From contig JAJKFL010000013.1 in assembly GCA_021186555.1 (NCBI GenBank), forward strand, positions 35,554,743 to 35,618,742: a stretch of DNA of 64,000 bases, given 5' to 3'. Numbering within the stretch: the first letter of the stretch is position 1; the number at the start of each line of letters is the position of its first letter. The stretch is from Reticulitermes speratus. Taxonomy: Eukaryota > Arthropoda > Insecta > Blattodea > Rhinotermitidae. The position numbers were made by a program, and so were the translations under genes. The notes beneath the pieces were generated by a model, which did not search any database, was not told the origin of the DNA, and saw only the letters and a list, made by a program, of their open reading frames with translations. Shown here in pieces: positions 33,481 to 45,289 of this stretch.

Positions 33481-34120
33481 AGTAATATTTTATAAGGCCC
33501 AGCCGCATTAAATACGTTTCGTTCCTACCTAAATGGCTTACCGTCAAACTGAACTCTCGTTTATATTTGATACAACGACACTGTCTTCTAATTGCCGTCT
33601 CTAGTGGATTGAATTGGTATCAATTCGTAATCACCATTGGCATTTAGTTTTCAAATGTCGCCATTTATACTGGCCTTCAGCAGAGATGTAACATTAATTA
33701 CGTAATTACGAATTAAGAGAGCTATAAATCATAAACCTTTCACCATTAGGCCCATTTTCACAGTACAAAGCACTTTAACTAGCACAATCAGGCATGACAC
33801 CCGTATGTAGCAGCGCTTTGAAATGTAGCTGACAGATTCAAAAGTAATTTATCGCATTTCCAAACCAGTAGGTAAGGCGGAAATTCGTAATATTTTAATG
33901 TATACCGTATCAGTCAGTGCAAATTAAAGGCATTACATTTTTAGTATTTTCTGGAACGTGACGCCGGGTAATTTGACAGGTACCAACGGCGCGGGTGAAA
34001 GCGCTGCCTCCGTATTTAAACACTGAAGTTGGAGGCAACGTCGGATGACAGGATAACTGATGACTGATGAAATGTGAAATATTTGGGAGGAAGCGAACGT
34101 GGCCGATTATCACTGTATGA
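33481..34120. other. No element recognised
   Basis: No coding frame or shared repeat seen. Confidence 0.4.
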
Positions 34121-34366
34121 GCCAGGGTAGTGACTACGCTGCTAGGTAGACGGTCTGGGTTTCGAATCCCAGTAGGGGTAAGGGAGTTTTATTTTTACAA
34201 AGACGTCCATACCGGCTCTGGAGCTCACCCGGCCTCCTCTTTAGCTCATACCGGAGTTCTTTCCTGGGGATAATGGTGATAAATCGGCCGGGGAGTGAGA
34301 CTGACCACTCAACTCCATCCATCCCCCACCTGCGTCCAAGGAGTGCACAGGGAAACTTTAAACTTT
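34121..34366 (+). mobile_element. tRNA-derived SINE, family C-related copy
   Basis: GCCAGGGTAGTGACTACGCT head, B box GGTTTCGAATCCCAGTAGGG at about 34159, then ACGTCCATACCGGCTCTGGA and ACCGGAGTTCTTTCCTGGGG. Closest to 55960-56255, with which it forms a subgroup distinct from the classical family C copies. Confidence 0.75.
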
Positions 34367-34997
34367 TTGCCTTTCTATGTGCCTACGGAAGTGAGGAAAG
34401 CCACGAAAGGCCCGCAGAACAACAACTTCATAATGCAATTCAAAAAATCGAGGGAATTGCTTCGGCGAAATGTTGGTACCCGCATTCAAGACTACACAGT
34501 GTGACACCACGTTTACATGGTTCGTGTCCTGAGCCTTAGAATCCCTCCTTTCCGAGGCCCTGTGTAACAGTTCGTAACAAGCCAATGTATATGGTGAGGT
34601 ATTACTAACCCCTCCCAAACTCCAGCCACAAAACCAGCCCTTGTGCCCCCAGCGGTATAGTCAACACTTGATATTTACAGATCCTCTCCAAAGCCGGAGG
34701 CCTCTCCATCCGTAATCTGATGTGCCATGGCGTAATGAATTAACGTAGTACATGTATATTTACGGAGCTGAATAAAAGCTCTCTGACCAAAGTTGCGCAA
34801 ATTGCTTGATACTACATTTAATGGAAATCCCTTTAGTATTTTAGCAAATGAAATATAAGCACGGACAGGCAAACAAGACCTTTCCATTACACGTGAAAGT
34901 AAAGGTTGTCCGTGACAAGTCATGGAGACTCAGAGGGGCGATGGAATGTTGGGCTTTCATCCTTACTTTGACATTCGGCACAACTGGGACAGCAAGG
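34367..34997. other. No element recognised
   Basis: Overlapping short frames on both strands, none with a recognisable domain. Confidence 0.35.
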
Positions 34998-35203
34998 GTG
35001 TCAGCTGTAGGCGCCAGTCGCACTTTGCCCATAAGGAAATCGCTTGGTACTCATTTCTGTTAGAGGCTGAGTGGACCCCAGGCCTGCTGAATTGCGTACA
35101 GAAGGAAGAGGTCACTTGGAAATTTCCAAGGACCCTACCGGGAATCGAACCCGGAACCTTCTATCTTGTGGCGCGTGTCTCAACTAACTGCGCCGCTCGT
35201 CCA
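34998..35203 (-). mobile_element. tRNA-derived SINE, family B copy
   Basis: TGGTACTCATTTCTGTTAGA, GGCTGAGTGGACCCCAGG, B box region ACCGGGAATCGAACCCGGAA (35137-35156) and head TCAACTAACTGCGCCGC. The body has small insertions relative to 43661-43968. Confidence 0.82.
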
Positions 35204-37449
35204 CTTGCATTATACATACTTCATTTGTTCATTGCACGTAAGTAGTGTATAGCTCAATATTTGTGAGGATCTCATGTAATCTAATGCAAAAGAATAGGGC
35301 ACAAGAACGTAATTTGTCTGTTTCCTTCCGCGAACTTAATAGAGAATAGCCAAAAATATTAGCATATTTCCTCAATGCCGCTGCCAATATGTATGTTCGC
35401 AAAGGCCGTTAAAGTGATGTGCACATATTGAGGCAGACTTTCAGAAGACATTCGAAACCACGTTCACAAGCTTTTTTTAACTAAATCAACGAATTTCACT
35501 CCTTTGCTTGAATTTCATTCTTTAGCTAAGATGAATTGTGATGCTGACAAGGAAAGCAACCATGTGCCGGTTGAAGAAGGGTACTTCTGGTTGTTGGCTC
35601 ATAAAGACGGATCAGTAAGTTTTCCTATGAAGACATTCGACGAGGGAAATGGAAAATAAAAGAAAAACGTGGGCGCGATTGATGGTCGCCTTTTTATAGA
35701 ACGGGTTAAAATAGCGTTGTAAAGAAGACGCATGTGACACAGACAGAAAGAAAGAGATCAAAAGTAAGACAAGAGGAAATCTTAAAATTGAAAAGACAAG
35801 GAGAAGTCGGTTGCAGTCTTTGTGCCTGTGAAAAGATTGCTGTAGGGAAGAAGAAGAAGAGGAAGAAGAATGCTTGAAAAGAAGTTGTAAGTCATCTTCT
35901 GGTGGCTATTTTGAACGGCTTCCCCCGGCTTGCGTAAAGGTTACCAAGCAACGGGAAGTATCTTAGTTGCTAAACTGATTTTGTGTACTTGCATTTCATT
36001 ACTGTGTAAGTCTAGCAGTGCGTCCACAGTGTCCCAGAAACACCCAGAAATAAGAAGTAAGGTAGATGGTTTAACGACGTGTTTATGCTATGGATCTCGA
36101 ATAAGAGGGGAAGATGATTATGAGTAGGAGGAATTAATCGTGGCCTATTGTAACGTACTGTTTAACATCTCGGTCCGGAGGATGGCGATCATGTTTCATA
36201 TTCCGGAACTCCCAGTTAGAGGTCTCAATCCGTAGAGCGTCTATCCTGAGATCTTTGAGGTTTTATTCAGTATCCCAACGCAAATCAACCACGGAAACGT
36301 TCTTTCGTACACATTTTCACTGATCGCTAACTGATCAAAGTGCAAGTCGATGTTATAAAATCTGAGGTACTGGAAGAGTTATGAAGTAAATAAGGCAAAT
36401 AAATGGGAAACTGAAGGTAATACACCGGTATTCACTTAAACAGATTAAAAAAAAACGCAAAAAAATTATACACCATTACAAAGAGCCGCTGTTTAAGTAA
36501 GGGCAGATTGAGACTAAACATGTGTCTCTCTTGTAATATTTTCCTCAAAAAGGCTACTGTTAAGCATAAAGAGTAGAAAGTCTTACACCAATGTGAACTA
36601 CACATTTTTTCACACGTAGTCTTATTTTTTTACAAATCTTTTTTATCAGAATTCTTGTTTATTAGAGGCATATATCATTGAAATAGCTAATGAGCTAAAG
36701 TTAAAATGTTTGGAAGGTTACGATATTTGTTTGGGCGTGAAGTCCTTTAACTTTCGAAGCGACGTAATACCTTCATGTACATCGTGAAGCAGTCCAAGTG
36801 TTTTGGAACTGCTTGACTCTGTAGATGAAGGTACTGCGACCGGAAAATATGTGGAGACACTCGTCTAGCAACACGGCTGCACATCATTAAAGACTTGAGT
36901 ATTTAATCTAAGACGAACGGACACCTAAGTAATTCGTCATTTCACCAACAAAGGATGTAATTAATGAAAGAAATAACGTAATAACTACTGCAATTTATGT
37001 ACAAGCTCCGTGGTAGCAGAAAACGAGAACTCAACCCTGCCAACTGTAACTCTTCTTTAGCCACGTCAATCCGCCTAATATCATCATAAAACACTTTCCT
37101 AATATGTGACTTAATTTACGTTCTTTTTCTTGATCTTCCACGTTAATATTTCCAAAATATTTCCCTAAGATATTCCACATCCACTCATCGTTTCTTCTCA
37201 CCCGAATTACACGCACAGCTCATACAAGCCTACTAATTCCGTAAATCCTCACAATACGTTACTCTGCCAATTACATAACTTCACGCAGCACAGTTATTGG
37301 GATAAACTGAAAGCAAATTTCAGAACTGGCCAAGTGGAGCGCTAACTGTATATGATTCAGCTGTGCGCCGCTAGTTGCTGATGAGCTGATTGATTCTGAA
37401 TTCGTGCGGTGAGTATTGCTGTAACAGAAGGTTTCAACTGACTTTTAAG
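35204..37449. other. Long stretch without a recognised gene or element
   Basis: Purine-rich at 35730-35890. A GAAAGCAACCATGTGCCGGT...GGTACTTCTGGTTGTTG string at 35560-35605 faintly recurs at 50175-50225 (GAAAGCAACTATATCCCGGA...GTACTTCTGCTTGTCG), hinting at one more old repeat. A minus-strand frame at 37031-37216 might be a worn LINE tail, not certain. Confidence 0.4.
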
Positions 37450-38150
37450 TGCGTTTTGCTGAATGAATTCTGTGAATTTTCATGAAGTGTTTAACCTCAA
37501 GACACCAGTTTCTGAGACTTACGAAATGGGTTTAAAAGCCTTTAGTGATGACTGCGCGAGTAGAACACAAACCTTTAAATGGAATTTACGTCTCATACGT
37601 TACTCAGTTTTCTGTTGAGAATTTTGAATGTTCAGGTCGCCCATCGCCACGTCGGACTGATGACAATGTGGGAAAAGTGCGTCAAAACATCAGGAGGACA
37701 AGCGGCGTATGATTAACGATGTTTGAGCTAGGATATGAGGAGAACATTCTCAGAGTTATGGCGTACTCAGGGCTGCTTTGTGCATCATCCCAACTCGCCA
37801 GGCCATACGGCTTTCTCTGTTCAGCATTTTATAATGCAAAATAACATGGCGGTGTTCTTCCACCCTCTACTCCTTCGACGTAGACGCTTGTGACTTCTTC
37901 CTGTTCCCAAATATGAAACCCGGTAAAAGGGAAGAAGATTCGAGCATATCGCGCAGACTCAACCTGAATACCGGCTGTGCTGAGCGGCATCGCGAAACTG
38001 CGATTCAAAAGTGCTTCCAGCAGTGTAAGAGGCGCTGGGTGCGGTGAATAAATTCCGAAGGGGAAAATTCCGACGTGTTTCTAAGGGAAGCCTAAAAGTT
38101 TTACATTCCCTCAGTCCGAAAACTTTTGCGTACACCTCCTAAGATTTGCT
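37450..38150 (+). pseudogene. mariner transposase remnant, Hsmar/cecropia-like type
   Basis: Plus-strand readings: VSETYEMGLKAF, CASRTQTFKWNLR (helix-turn-helix region), CSGRPSPRRTDDNVGKVRQN-like linker with NIRRTSG, then after a large internal deletion HPLLLRRR, DFFLFPNMKPGKREEDSSIS and FQQCKRRWVRC. This is the order of SETMAR/Hsmar-type transposases, from N-terminal HTH to C-terminal end, with most of the central DDE part missing. Multiple frameshifts. Confidence 0.75.
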
Positions 38151-38789
38151 CCTCGAGTCATGAAAATCCTACTTCTGTGGAAAGCGAAAATTCATTATTG
38201 TTTTCAGAACAGCTTGCCGTATTTCCTGTGTTTAGCCACCTGAAAGCAGCTTCATCTCCTTTTTTTAAATTCAGTTTAATATTGTAATCTCACATCTGTA
38301 TGACCTGCATAAATCACAAGGGTTCATGTAAATTGCTAAGTTCCAATGTTTGGTTTATTCCTGTTACTGGCTAAAGAAATTCTCGGTGACCGCCTCCTTC
38401 GTGTAAACACCGCCAGTTCACGTGGATGTTAACTGAAACTGATTTATCCGGCTGTAGAATTCTGTATTTTATAGGTCTCGTGATCAGAAGGGCCATACTT
38501 ACAAAGCGCCAGCCTGCCCCACTTCCATCACTGATTACAAAGTGCTGGATCCATGTTTATGTGTTTTAGTGAAGAGTCTCACATGTTTTTGACGTGTAGT
38601 GCTGCCCCATAGATTGCAATTGTTCAGTTAAATATTAAGTATGGATCTCAGTCCTGGTGTAATTACTGTGCGTAACTTACAAGAGTTAGCGTATTGGCTG
38701 ACAGACTGAACACGTCATAGATGCACTATGCCTTATATATTTATCTGTAGTTTATATCACGGCACTGACGGTCATACGATGTCGAACGT

Positions 38790-38965
38790 TCCGTTGACAG
38801 TGAATAATGAATTGTAAGGAACGTAGGAGAAAGAATTCACGGCCTAATTCCAGGTAGTACCTCGGAATTTGCGTAGAGGAGCAGAGGATATAATGAAGAC
38901 TCCAGCCAGAAGTAGGTGGTATTTGGGCCGAGATTTGAACCTGGTACCATCCCAAGAAGGAAAGA
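38790..38965 (+). mobile_element. Degenerate interspersed repeat, family E copy 4
   Basis: GAATTGTAAGGAACGTAGGA, ATTCACGGCC and GTACCTCGGAATTTGCGTAG match 9375-9545 in order; the right part has GAGATTTGAACCTGGTACCA, reminiscent of the reverse of a B box. It ends next to MITE F copy 3. Confidence 0.5.
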
Positions 38966-38999
38966 GTTGTGCTGATCACTCAACGGCAAAGTTCTATAT

Positions 39000-39508
39000 G
39001 ACAAGAGAGGCAATGTAAGTATATATGTAACATTGAGGCGCGTTCGCGTTACAATTATTATCATGGAAAAGCAATAAGTATCAGATATTGGACGTGTGTC
39101 TGTAGCCTTAGTTACCCAGCATGCAAAGCTCATGCGCCGTATTATATTGTCATCTGTGGTCTGTCTGGCCCAACATATTTTTCCACATTGTCTCATAAAT
39201 GGTACGATTTTCGAAAAACGTTACTGAACATAAAATGTGTGTTTTGATTTTCTCCACAAAGTTTGTCGGAAATAGTTCTCATTAGATGCAGAATTCAACG
39301 AGATATTATCATAAACGTACAGCGGTATTTATGTATAGTACCGTTTATTCCTGTCAGATTTTAATTAAACTTGAATTTTCTAGACACATTTTCGAAAAAT
39401 AATATCAAATTTCAAGAAAATCCATCCAGTGGGAGGCAAGTTGTTCGATGCGGACGGACAGACATGACGAAGCTAATAGTCGCTTTTCACAATTTTGCGA
39501 AAGTGCCT
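39000..39508 (+). mobile_element. TIR MITE, family F copy 3
   Basis: Left inverted end AGGCGCGTTCGCGTTA at 39036, right end TTTGCGAAAGTGCCT ending at 39508. The interior follows 18977-19458 closely (GTGTGTCTGTAGCCTTA, CAAAGCTCATGCGCCGTATT, GACGGACAGACATGACGAAG). Shares a 35-bp outer left extension with copy 2. Confidence 0.85.
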
Positions 39509-41124
39509 AAAGAATCATTTGTCCTGAAGTGAAGAAAAAAAAGAAACACAGGATTTACTCGTGTAAAATCGAAAGAAAAATGAAAATTTTGATGCTTCAA
39601 ATGTAAAATCTTTTCTCCTTCCTATCTGCATTTATCTCACTAACTTTTTTCTATTCCTTCTAAATATGAGTGAATGAATACACGCATTTTTATATTGCAT
39701 TTTAGGGAATATGTTTTCATTCCACTGTGGGTTTAAACGCTTCTATGTAACATCTGAGATCATCACGGCCATGATAATGACCATAGTTGTATTCTGGGAT
39801 GTCAGGCTTTGTGCCTTAGTAATGCAGTATACCTCCCGCATTTTTTCAGACTTTTCCCATTTCACAAATTTAGGCGTTTGACCAAATTCGTTTGTAAATA
39901 TTTTTATTTGAAATTTAACTGGCTTTATTCTAGAAATAAATAAGACAATCGCTGATCGTGGCACTTCGACTGGCTTTGATGCTTATAATTCTTCAAGTTG
40001 TGGACAGGAAGTCCTTTCCATTCGTACCACATGACGTTCGTGTTCTACATAGTCGTGCTGTATACTTCTAACATACCACGTTTTATCACAGATCAATATC
40101 GCAGCCAGATACCGTACCAAACGCCTTGAAGTTTGCTTTTTAAGTTTTACGACTCATACTCTTTCCACATTCAGCGTATTTTACAGCAAGAAGATCCTTC
40201 AGAATTCCCCAGGTACCAACTGTCCCACATAAATGTGTTTCTTCAAATAAACCTAGCATTTGATGTTTCTATTGTGTTCGTCCTTCGTTCTTCGTGTTTA
40301 TTTAGCTTTTCATTTGGAACATAAAATTCATGTACATTACATATAAAATGTCAGTTCCCACCTCACGGTAAACACTCACATTTCTCGAGTATTCCGATCT
40401 TGTGGGATGTGACACATTTTAGAGAATTTACCGATGTTTCCTGTGAGACTCATACGATATATATAAATGGTTTAAGCTCGCAAAATTTAGATACGTCATG
40501 TTTCTAGCAAGAGGTGCATACAGTAACCACTGTTCGTTGTAGGGTTAGTGGATCCATGCGCTAATATACTGTAAGTTAAAATATGTCCGATTAGGCCTAC
40601 ACGTCTTGCGTACTTTAAATATTTATACCTGCAATCTACTTTGCATGGATATAAACAAACTGTATGCAAAATGCTTAACAAAAATCCCTCCAGGGGTATG
40701 GCAATGTTAATGTGCCAATATTCAGCTCCTTCATATTTTATGCTGTATCTAAACGACGTCATTTTATACAGGTTTGCCAACTGTTGTTGCAGTCTCATCT
40801 TTCTCTATATTTTCTGTCCTTTCTATTTGAATTTTTGAAGCATAAAGAATCTGGAGCGGAAGACAGACGGATTATCTTGTCGTTTTTACGAGGACGTAGA
40901 ATATAAGAGAGCTTTTTACCGTTGCGTGGGGATTCACATCAACGTAAGTCACGTGGACTCTATACCAGTACCACCAACTTCGGAAAAATTATATTTATTC
41001 ACTTTACTGTAGTATTTTTCCTACGTAATATCCATAAGCATAGTACAAACCTTCCACACAGAAGTTATGGTTTTGTAACCGACTAAAAGAGAAGTGTAAC
41101 TGGTTGTAATAGATTATGATCCTT
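39509..41124. other. No element recognised
   Basis: Open frames of 60-100 codons near 40496-40906 overlap on both strands without a recognisable domain. Confidence 0.4.
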
Positions 41125-41340
41125 ATTTAAAAGAAAATATTTCGAATGTCGGTAGGGTATCTAAGTAAAATCCTAACTTTCGCACTGTCACGGCCTAGTT
41201 GCATAACATCCATTTGAATGTCGTCCTCCTCTCTGCGCCTATTTTTCAAATGGTTTATCTTTCCTTCAAATTCCCTCAATAAAGTTTTGTATGCATTTCT
41301 CGCCTCTTTCATGCGCACAGCCTAACCTACCCACCTCACT
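41125..41340 (-). mobile_element. LINE C-terminal fragment
   Basis: Minus-strand frame NAYKTLLREFEGKINHLKNR, then REEDDIQMDVMQLG, is a diverged form of the NAYRVLVGxPEGKRPLGRPR, RRWEDNIKMDLxEVG tail seen in the 33060 and 45290 fragments. Confidence 0.6.
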
Positions 41341-41544
41341 CTCATTCATTTAATCACCTGAGTAACAAATTCAATGTAAAAAAAATACAAGCGTCTAGCG
41401 TCTCGAATTCCTGCCTGTTTCTGGTATAGCCGTACCGAAACGCCTTCAACATGCGCCGCGTCGAGCGGCAGAACTGTGCGCCATGAGTGAAGGGAGTCTT
41501 ATGGACAGTATTCGCCAAGCGCGAAGTAAGGACATTTATAACTT

Positions 41545-41832
41545 AACGGTAAATGTAAATTTCTTCTCCTAGAACAGACCATGAAGGCCCAGAGGGGGAG
41601 TAGAGGTATAGCTCTACTCTTTCCTTAACCTCGGCTCTAGATGGGGGAGGTGGTCAACGCCACGCCCCGGCCGCTTTACCCCCGGGAATGACCTGATACC
41701 CATTGTACAGGAGTCTGGGTAGGCCCCAGGGGCAGTCTGGACGGCTGCGGAAAATCTCGCCCCCACCGGGATTCGATCCCCGGACCGTCTAGATCGTAGC
41801 GAGTTGCTATACCGACTGAGCTATCCCGGCCC
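41545..41832 (-). mobile_element. tRNA-derived SINE, family C reference copy, with target-site duplication
   Basis: Best-preserved family C copy. Minus-strand head CCGGGATAGCTCAGTCGG (A box), B box GGGGATCGAATCCCGGTGGG near 41768, GCGAGATTTTCCGCAGCCGT, and tail with TTCATGGTCTGTTCTAGG and GAAATTTACATTTACC. Flanks ggacatttataact (41530-41543) and ggacattttaact (41833-41845) look like a target duplication with a one-base indel. Confidence 0.9.
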
Positions 41833-41846
41833 GGACATTTTAACTA

Positions 41847-42984
41847 GCTATATTAACAATGAAAGGAACAGAGCAGTGAGATTTTGTACCAAAAAAAACA
41901 CTGCTTTTCTTTATTAATGACTTCAAAGAAATTTAATTGGAAATTTCTGTTACTTAACTATGCTTTAGCAGGTTTAAATGTTATACCAAATTGATTTACA
42001 ATTTATGTAATTATACAATAGTTCTGAATAAGGGATACATGTGACTGATGCAGATGGCAAAAAAGAATATTCTGTGATCGAGGCTCTTAATGGATTTTAA
42101 TGATGTCTGAATGGTATATCGCACTGTCTAGCGTGGTTGACAAAAGGAATTTGGTGGAGCTTTTCAAAGAACCACTTTACTTTTATTTATGGCTAGTAAA
42201 AGCCTGTTGAAGTTTTAATAGCAACACTTAACATTTCCCCCTTTTAGGTATGACTTCCTTTTATCCAAATCTACACACTACAGCCCTAGTAGGATAACAC
42301 GAACTGCATTTAGTATGAACGCCGTGAACTGAAAAGATTTAACGCCAAGCTTTGCAGAATAATCTGTGTTACTACCTAAGATAAATTATCGGCAATTCGA
42401 GGCAATAATACCAACTTAGACGTAGGTACCTGTCGACTGCTGCAGAGTGACAGATTGTTTTCGGCAGCTCCTGCCACCTGGAGAACATAACATTAACTTA
42501 TAATAACGGTATGTTACATGGGGACAGAATAACGAGAAAAATTTAACTCTCATGTGTTCGTATGTGTAGGAAAAGTGTATTGTCTCAATAGAACGTGGTG
42601 GTAATGTGCACAGTTGCGTAGCACCACAGAAAGATGAAAAACTGCTTGACTTTGGGCCAGATGACTGTCCGAGTAGAAATATTTAGAATCAGGTGGAAGA
42701 AGGTTTGGTAAGAAGTACGGTGTGGAGGAATAACAAGTTAGGAAATGACGGCAGAACCTAATACTTCTGGAGCGTTTACGGTTTTATTTTTCCTTAACAC
42801 ATTAGATTCGATCTTGATCGGTTCTTATGTTTCGGCAGTGAACTTTCCTTTGGCCACAACTCGCACCTCACAGAAAAACTCAGTCTGTCCGTGTCATAAG
42901 GACTATTCATAGAGTTGTAGATACGTCGCCATACAAAGAATCTGTTATTTTGTTGTAATATTTAGAAAAACTTTAGTAAAAATA
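41847..42984. other. No element recognised
   Basis: No coding frame or shared repeat seen. Confidence 0.4.
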
Positions 42985-43112
42985 CAAAATATGAACTTTT
43001 ACCTAAATCCTTCCGTTGGGAGTGGCGCTATACCATGCAAACAGACGGAAGGACAGACAGACATAACAAGGCTAATAGTCGCTGTTTGTATTTGCTTTGT
43101 GAACACGCCAAC
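42985..43112 (+). mobile_element. MITE family F, right-end fragment (copy 4)
   Basis: CAGACATAACAAGGCTAATA with GTCGC at about 43061-43085 and a final GTGAACACGCC correspond to the right end of 18977-19458. The left part is missing. Confidence 0.6.
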
Positions 43113-43520
43113 AAAACATTCAAACTTTAGTCATGCACATGGATATTTGTTACGTGGCATGCATATCCTTTACACGTATTTGCAGGAACCGCAAATCCAT
43201 TCTTTCATATAATCAAGTGTGACAAAAGAAACCACACTATTGGCGGTCCTGACTTCGGACTGATGTGTTTCACATCACATCACATATGGGAGCACATGTT
43301 GACTAATATCGCTCTGTGGTGTTTAAAATTGAAGGTATTTATAAAATAATATTTTTGACAGAATTTTGACCAAAAAAGTCGCATTCAAGTGGACAGCACG
43401 TCTCCTGTGTGTACTAGAGGATATCGGTTCATATCTCTTCCCTGACATCGGCTATCTTGTCTGAGGCTTCTCGTAATCTCCTTTGCCCCTCCAGAAACAT
43501 GCCGAGATAATCTCACAAAT

Positions 43521-44154
43521 TTGAGATCTGCGCTCTTATGGGATATTATGCAGCGTCTAGTATTAATCTTTTGCCGACGTTTCGGGACAACGTATCGGTC
43601 CCATCTTAAAAGGTTATGAACTCGAAGAAGACTTGGACTTCTTGTCTCAAAATTGCGGTAAAAAGGTAAAGCAATCCCTGTACAGACCTGGACAGGCCCT
43701 TAGGGTTCCAGGAAGTTGAGGCTCACAGATTTCTAGACAATCGGCACATGAAGGTGGTAAGGTTGTCAGCCCTACGCACCGGCCGCCTTTACCCCCACGA
43801 AATATTCCTGGTACTCATTTCTGTTAGAGGCTGAGTCAACCCCAGGGCCATAGTGCGACCGAAAGGCTTATGTCAATGAAAAGTTCCAGTGACACCATCG
43901 GGAATCAAGCCCGCGATCTTCCGGCTTGTAGCGCAGTGCCTCAAACAACTGCGCTACCGCGTGCGGCGGAAGCCTGAAATCACGGATAATACCTCTAGTG
44001 GGGAGGTTACTTTTCGTCACGTCCATAGTTTCGAAAGACTTCTGTTCTTCTTGGTCTTCTTGATCCTTGAAGACGAGACCGACACGTCCCGAAACGTCGG
44101 TGAAGAATTACCACTCAATGCTGCTTAATATCCCATAAGAGCGTAGATTTCATC
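43521..44154. repeat. Fold-back element with hairpins, split by a SINE (copy 6)
   Basis: Left arm 43521-43612 and right arm 44066-44154 pair: TCTGCGCTCTTATGGGATAT against ATATCCCATAAGAGCGTAGA, and CCGACGTTTCGGGAC against GTCCCGAAACGTCGG. The right arm reads CTTGAAGACGAGACC...GTCCCGAAACGTCGG. Outer sequence is homologous to copy 1 (8291-8483). A family B SINE (43661-43968) occupies the centre. Confidence 0.88.
43661..43968 (-). mobile_element. tRNA-derived SINE, family B copy, inside fold-back element
   Basis: GGTAAAGCAATCCCTGTACA tail, CCTTACCACC-complement region, TTCTGTTAGAGGCTGAGTCA, B box region CGGGAATCAAGCCCGCG and head CAACTGCGCTACCGCGTGCG. Full length on the minus strand. Confidence 0.9.
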
Positions 44155-44312
44155 AACATCGCGGCGGAAGCCTTAAGTAACGGATGCCTCAAATTTGGCT
44201 ACGACCGCTTCTTTCCACATTATTTTCAACATAACACCAGACACGCCGTATATGAACGCTGACATAAACATCCCGCCTTTTGACAGTTTTTCTGCCACTA
44301 TTATTTTCTGGA

Positions 44313-44553
44313 GCATTTCCCAGTGGCCGTGCGGTCTAAGGCGTGGGTCTGTGGCCGCTCGTTTGCTGGGATTGTGAGTTCGAATCCCGCCCGGGGCATG
44401 GATGTCTGGATGTTGTGTGTTGTCAGATAAATGTCACTGCGTCGGGCTGATCGATCGTCCAGAAGAGTTCTACCGGAGTGTGGTGTGTTGTTTGTGAAGC
44501 TTCGATAATAAGGAAGCCCTGACCCACTGGGGGCTGTTGCGCCATGGGGAAAA
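44313..44553 (+). mobile_element. tRNA-derived SINE, family A copy 7, with target-site duplication
   Basis: Head TTCCCAGTGGCCGTGCGGTC, B box AGTTCGAATCCCGC near 44380, body and GGGGCTGTTGCGCCATGGGG end. Perfect 13-bp duplication attattttctgga at 44300-44312 and 44554-44566. Confidence 0.95.
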
Positions 44554-44646
44554 ATTATTTTCTGGAAAGTTATAAAATTTGCCATATTGTGTTACGTATG
44601 AAGTGTCGTGTACTAGCAAATGATACGGTGGGTGCACAAGAATGTA

Positions 44647-44727
44647 CAGGGTGGTGCAGAGCCCACTGACACTTTGCAGTACTACTGTGAGCAAACAAAC
44701 AGTGTCAGTCGGCTCTGCGCCACCCTG
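44647..44727. mobile_element. 81-bp palindromic MITE with TA target duplication
   Basis: CAGGGTGGTGCAGAGCCCAC and GTCGGCTCTGCGCCACCCTG are near-perfect inverted arms of about 30 bp with a 20-base centre, flanked by TA (44645-44646 and 44728-44729). The CAGGGTG terminus resembles the ends of the mariner-like elements at 48954 and 51180, so mobilisation by that family is plausible. Confidence 0.9.
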
Positions 44728-44729
44728 TA

Positions 44730-45289
44730 CATAACAATTCAGAATTAAATGTGTGGATATGTTTTTGTTACCCACACAGACGTTTCCGTTGGAAAAGGAA
44801 AATTTGAAGCACTGAGGAAATTAACGGGCCGGATATTACTCTTTTAAGTTGGCAGCACTTGCAAAGACTGAGGATGATGTTTCTATTCTCCGTGGGCCGA
44901 ACAAATCCCCTTAAATGAGCACAGCGGAACTGTCAGAGCACAGGGCGCACGAGGGCACAAGCCGTTCCACGGCAGCCGTTTAGTGGTCGAGATGGGAGGG
45001 AGGTTCTCTTTTTCTTCCTTTGTTTTCACTTAATCTCTGTATTCCGTATCTTCTTACTTTGACTTCTTTCTCACGTGAATGTTTTATTTTTTCCCCAGTT
45101 TCAAGGGACGATTTGGCCGAAACGCTAAAGCTTATCACTTGATTCGGGAGGTGAGGGGTTAGAATCCCAACCACGCCACCTACTGTCCTGAGTGACACAT
45201 TTCCTTCCTTTCCTCAGTCCTGCCTTATATATCTCAAAATACTACTTCAAATTACAAGATCACCGCCTCTTTTCACATCCTTTCCAAAT
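44730..45289. other. Mostly unassigned
   Basis: Near 45135-45180 GTGAGGGGTTAGAATCCCAA resembles a tRNA-type B box, perhaps another worn SINE head. Nothing else seen. Confidence 0.35.

Noticed and set aside
37031-37216. Minus-strand frame (GLTWLKKSY near its end) considered as a LINE tail.
   Set aside because: Only a short, weak resemblance to the GLTW-type end of some LINE ORFs; too little to annotate.
44319-44400. tRNA-like sequences with good A and B boxes (here and in every SINE head) considered as tRNA genes.
   Set aside because: No complete cloverleaf with acceptor stem is formed, and each continues into a long repeated body with target-site duplications, so they are SINE heads.
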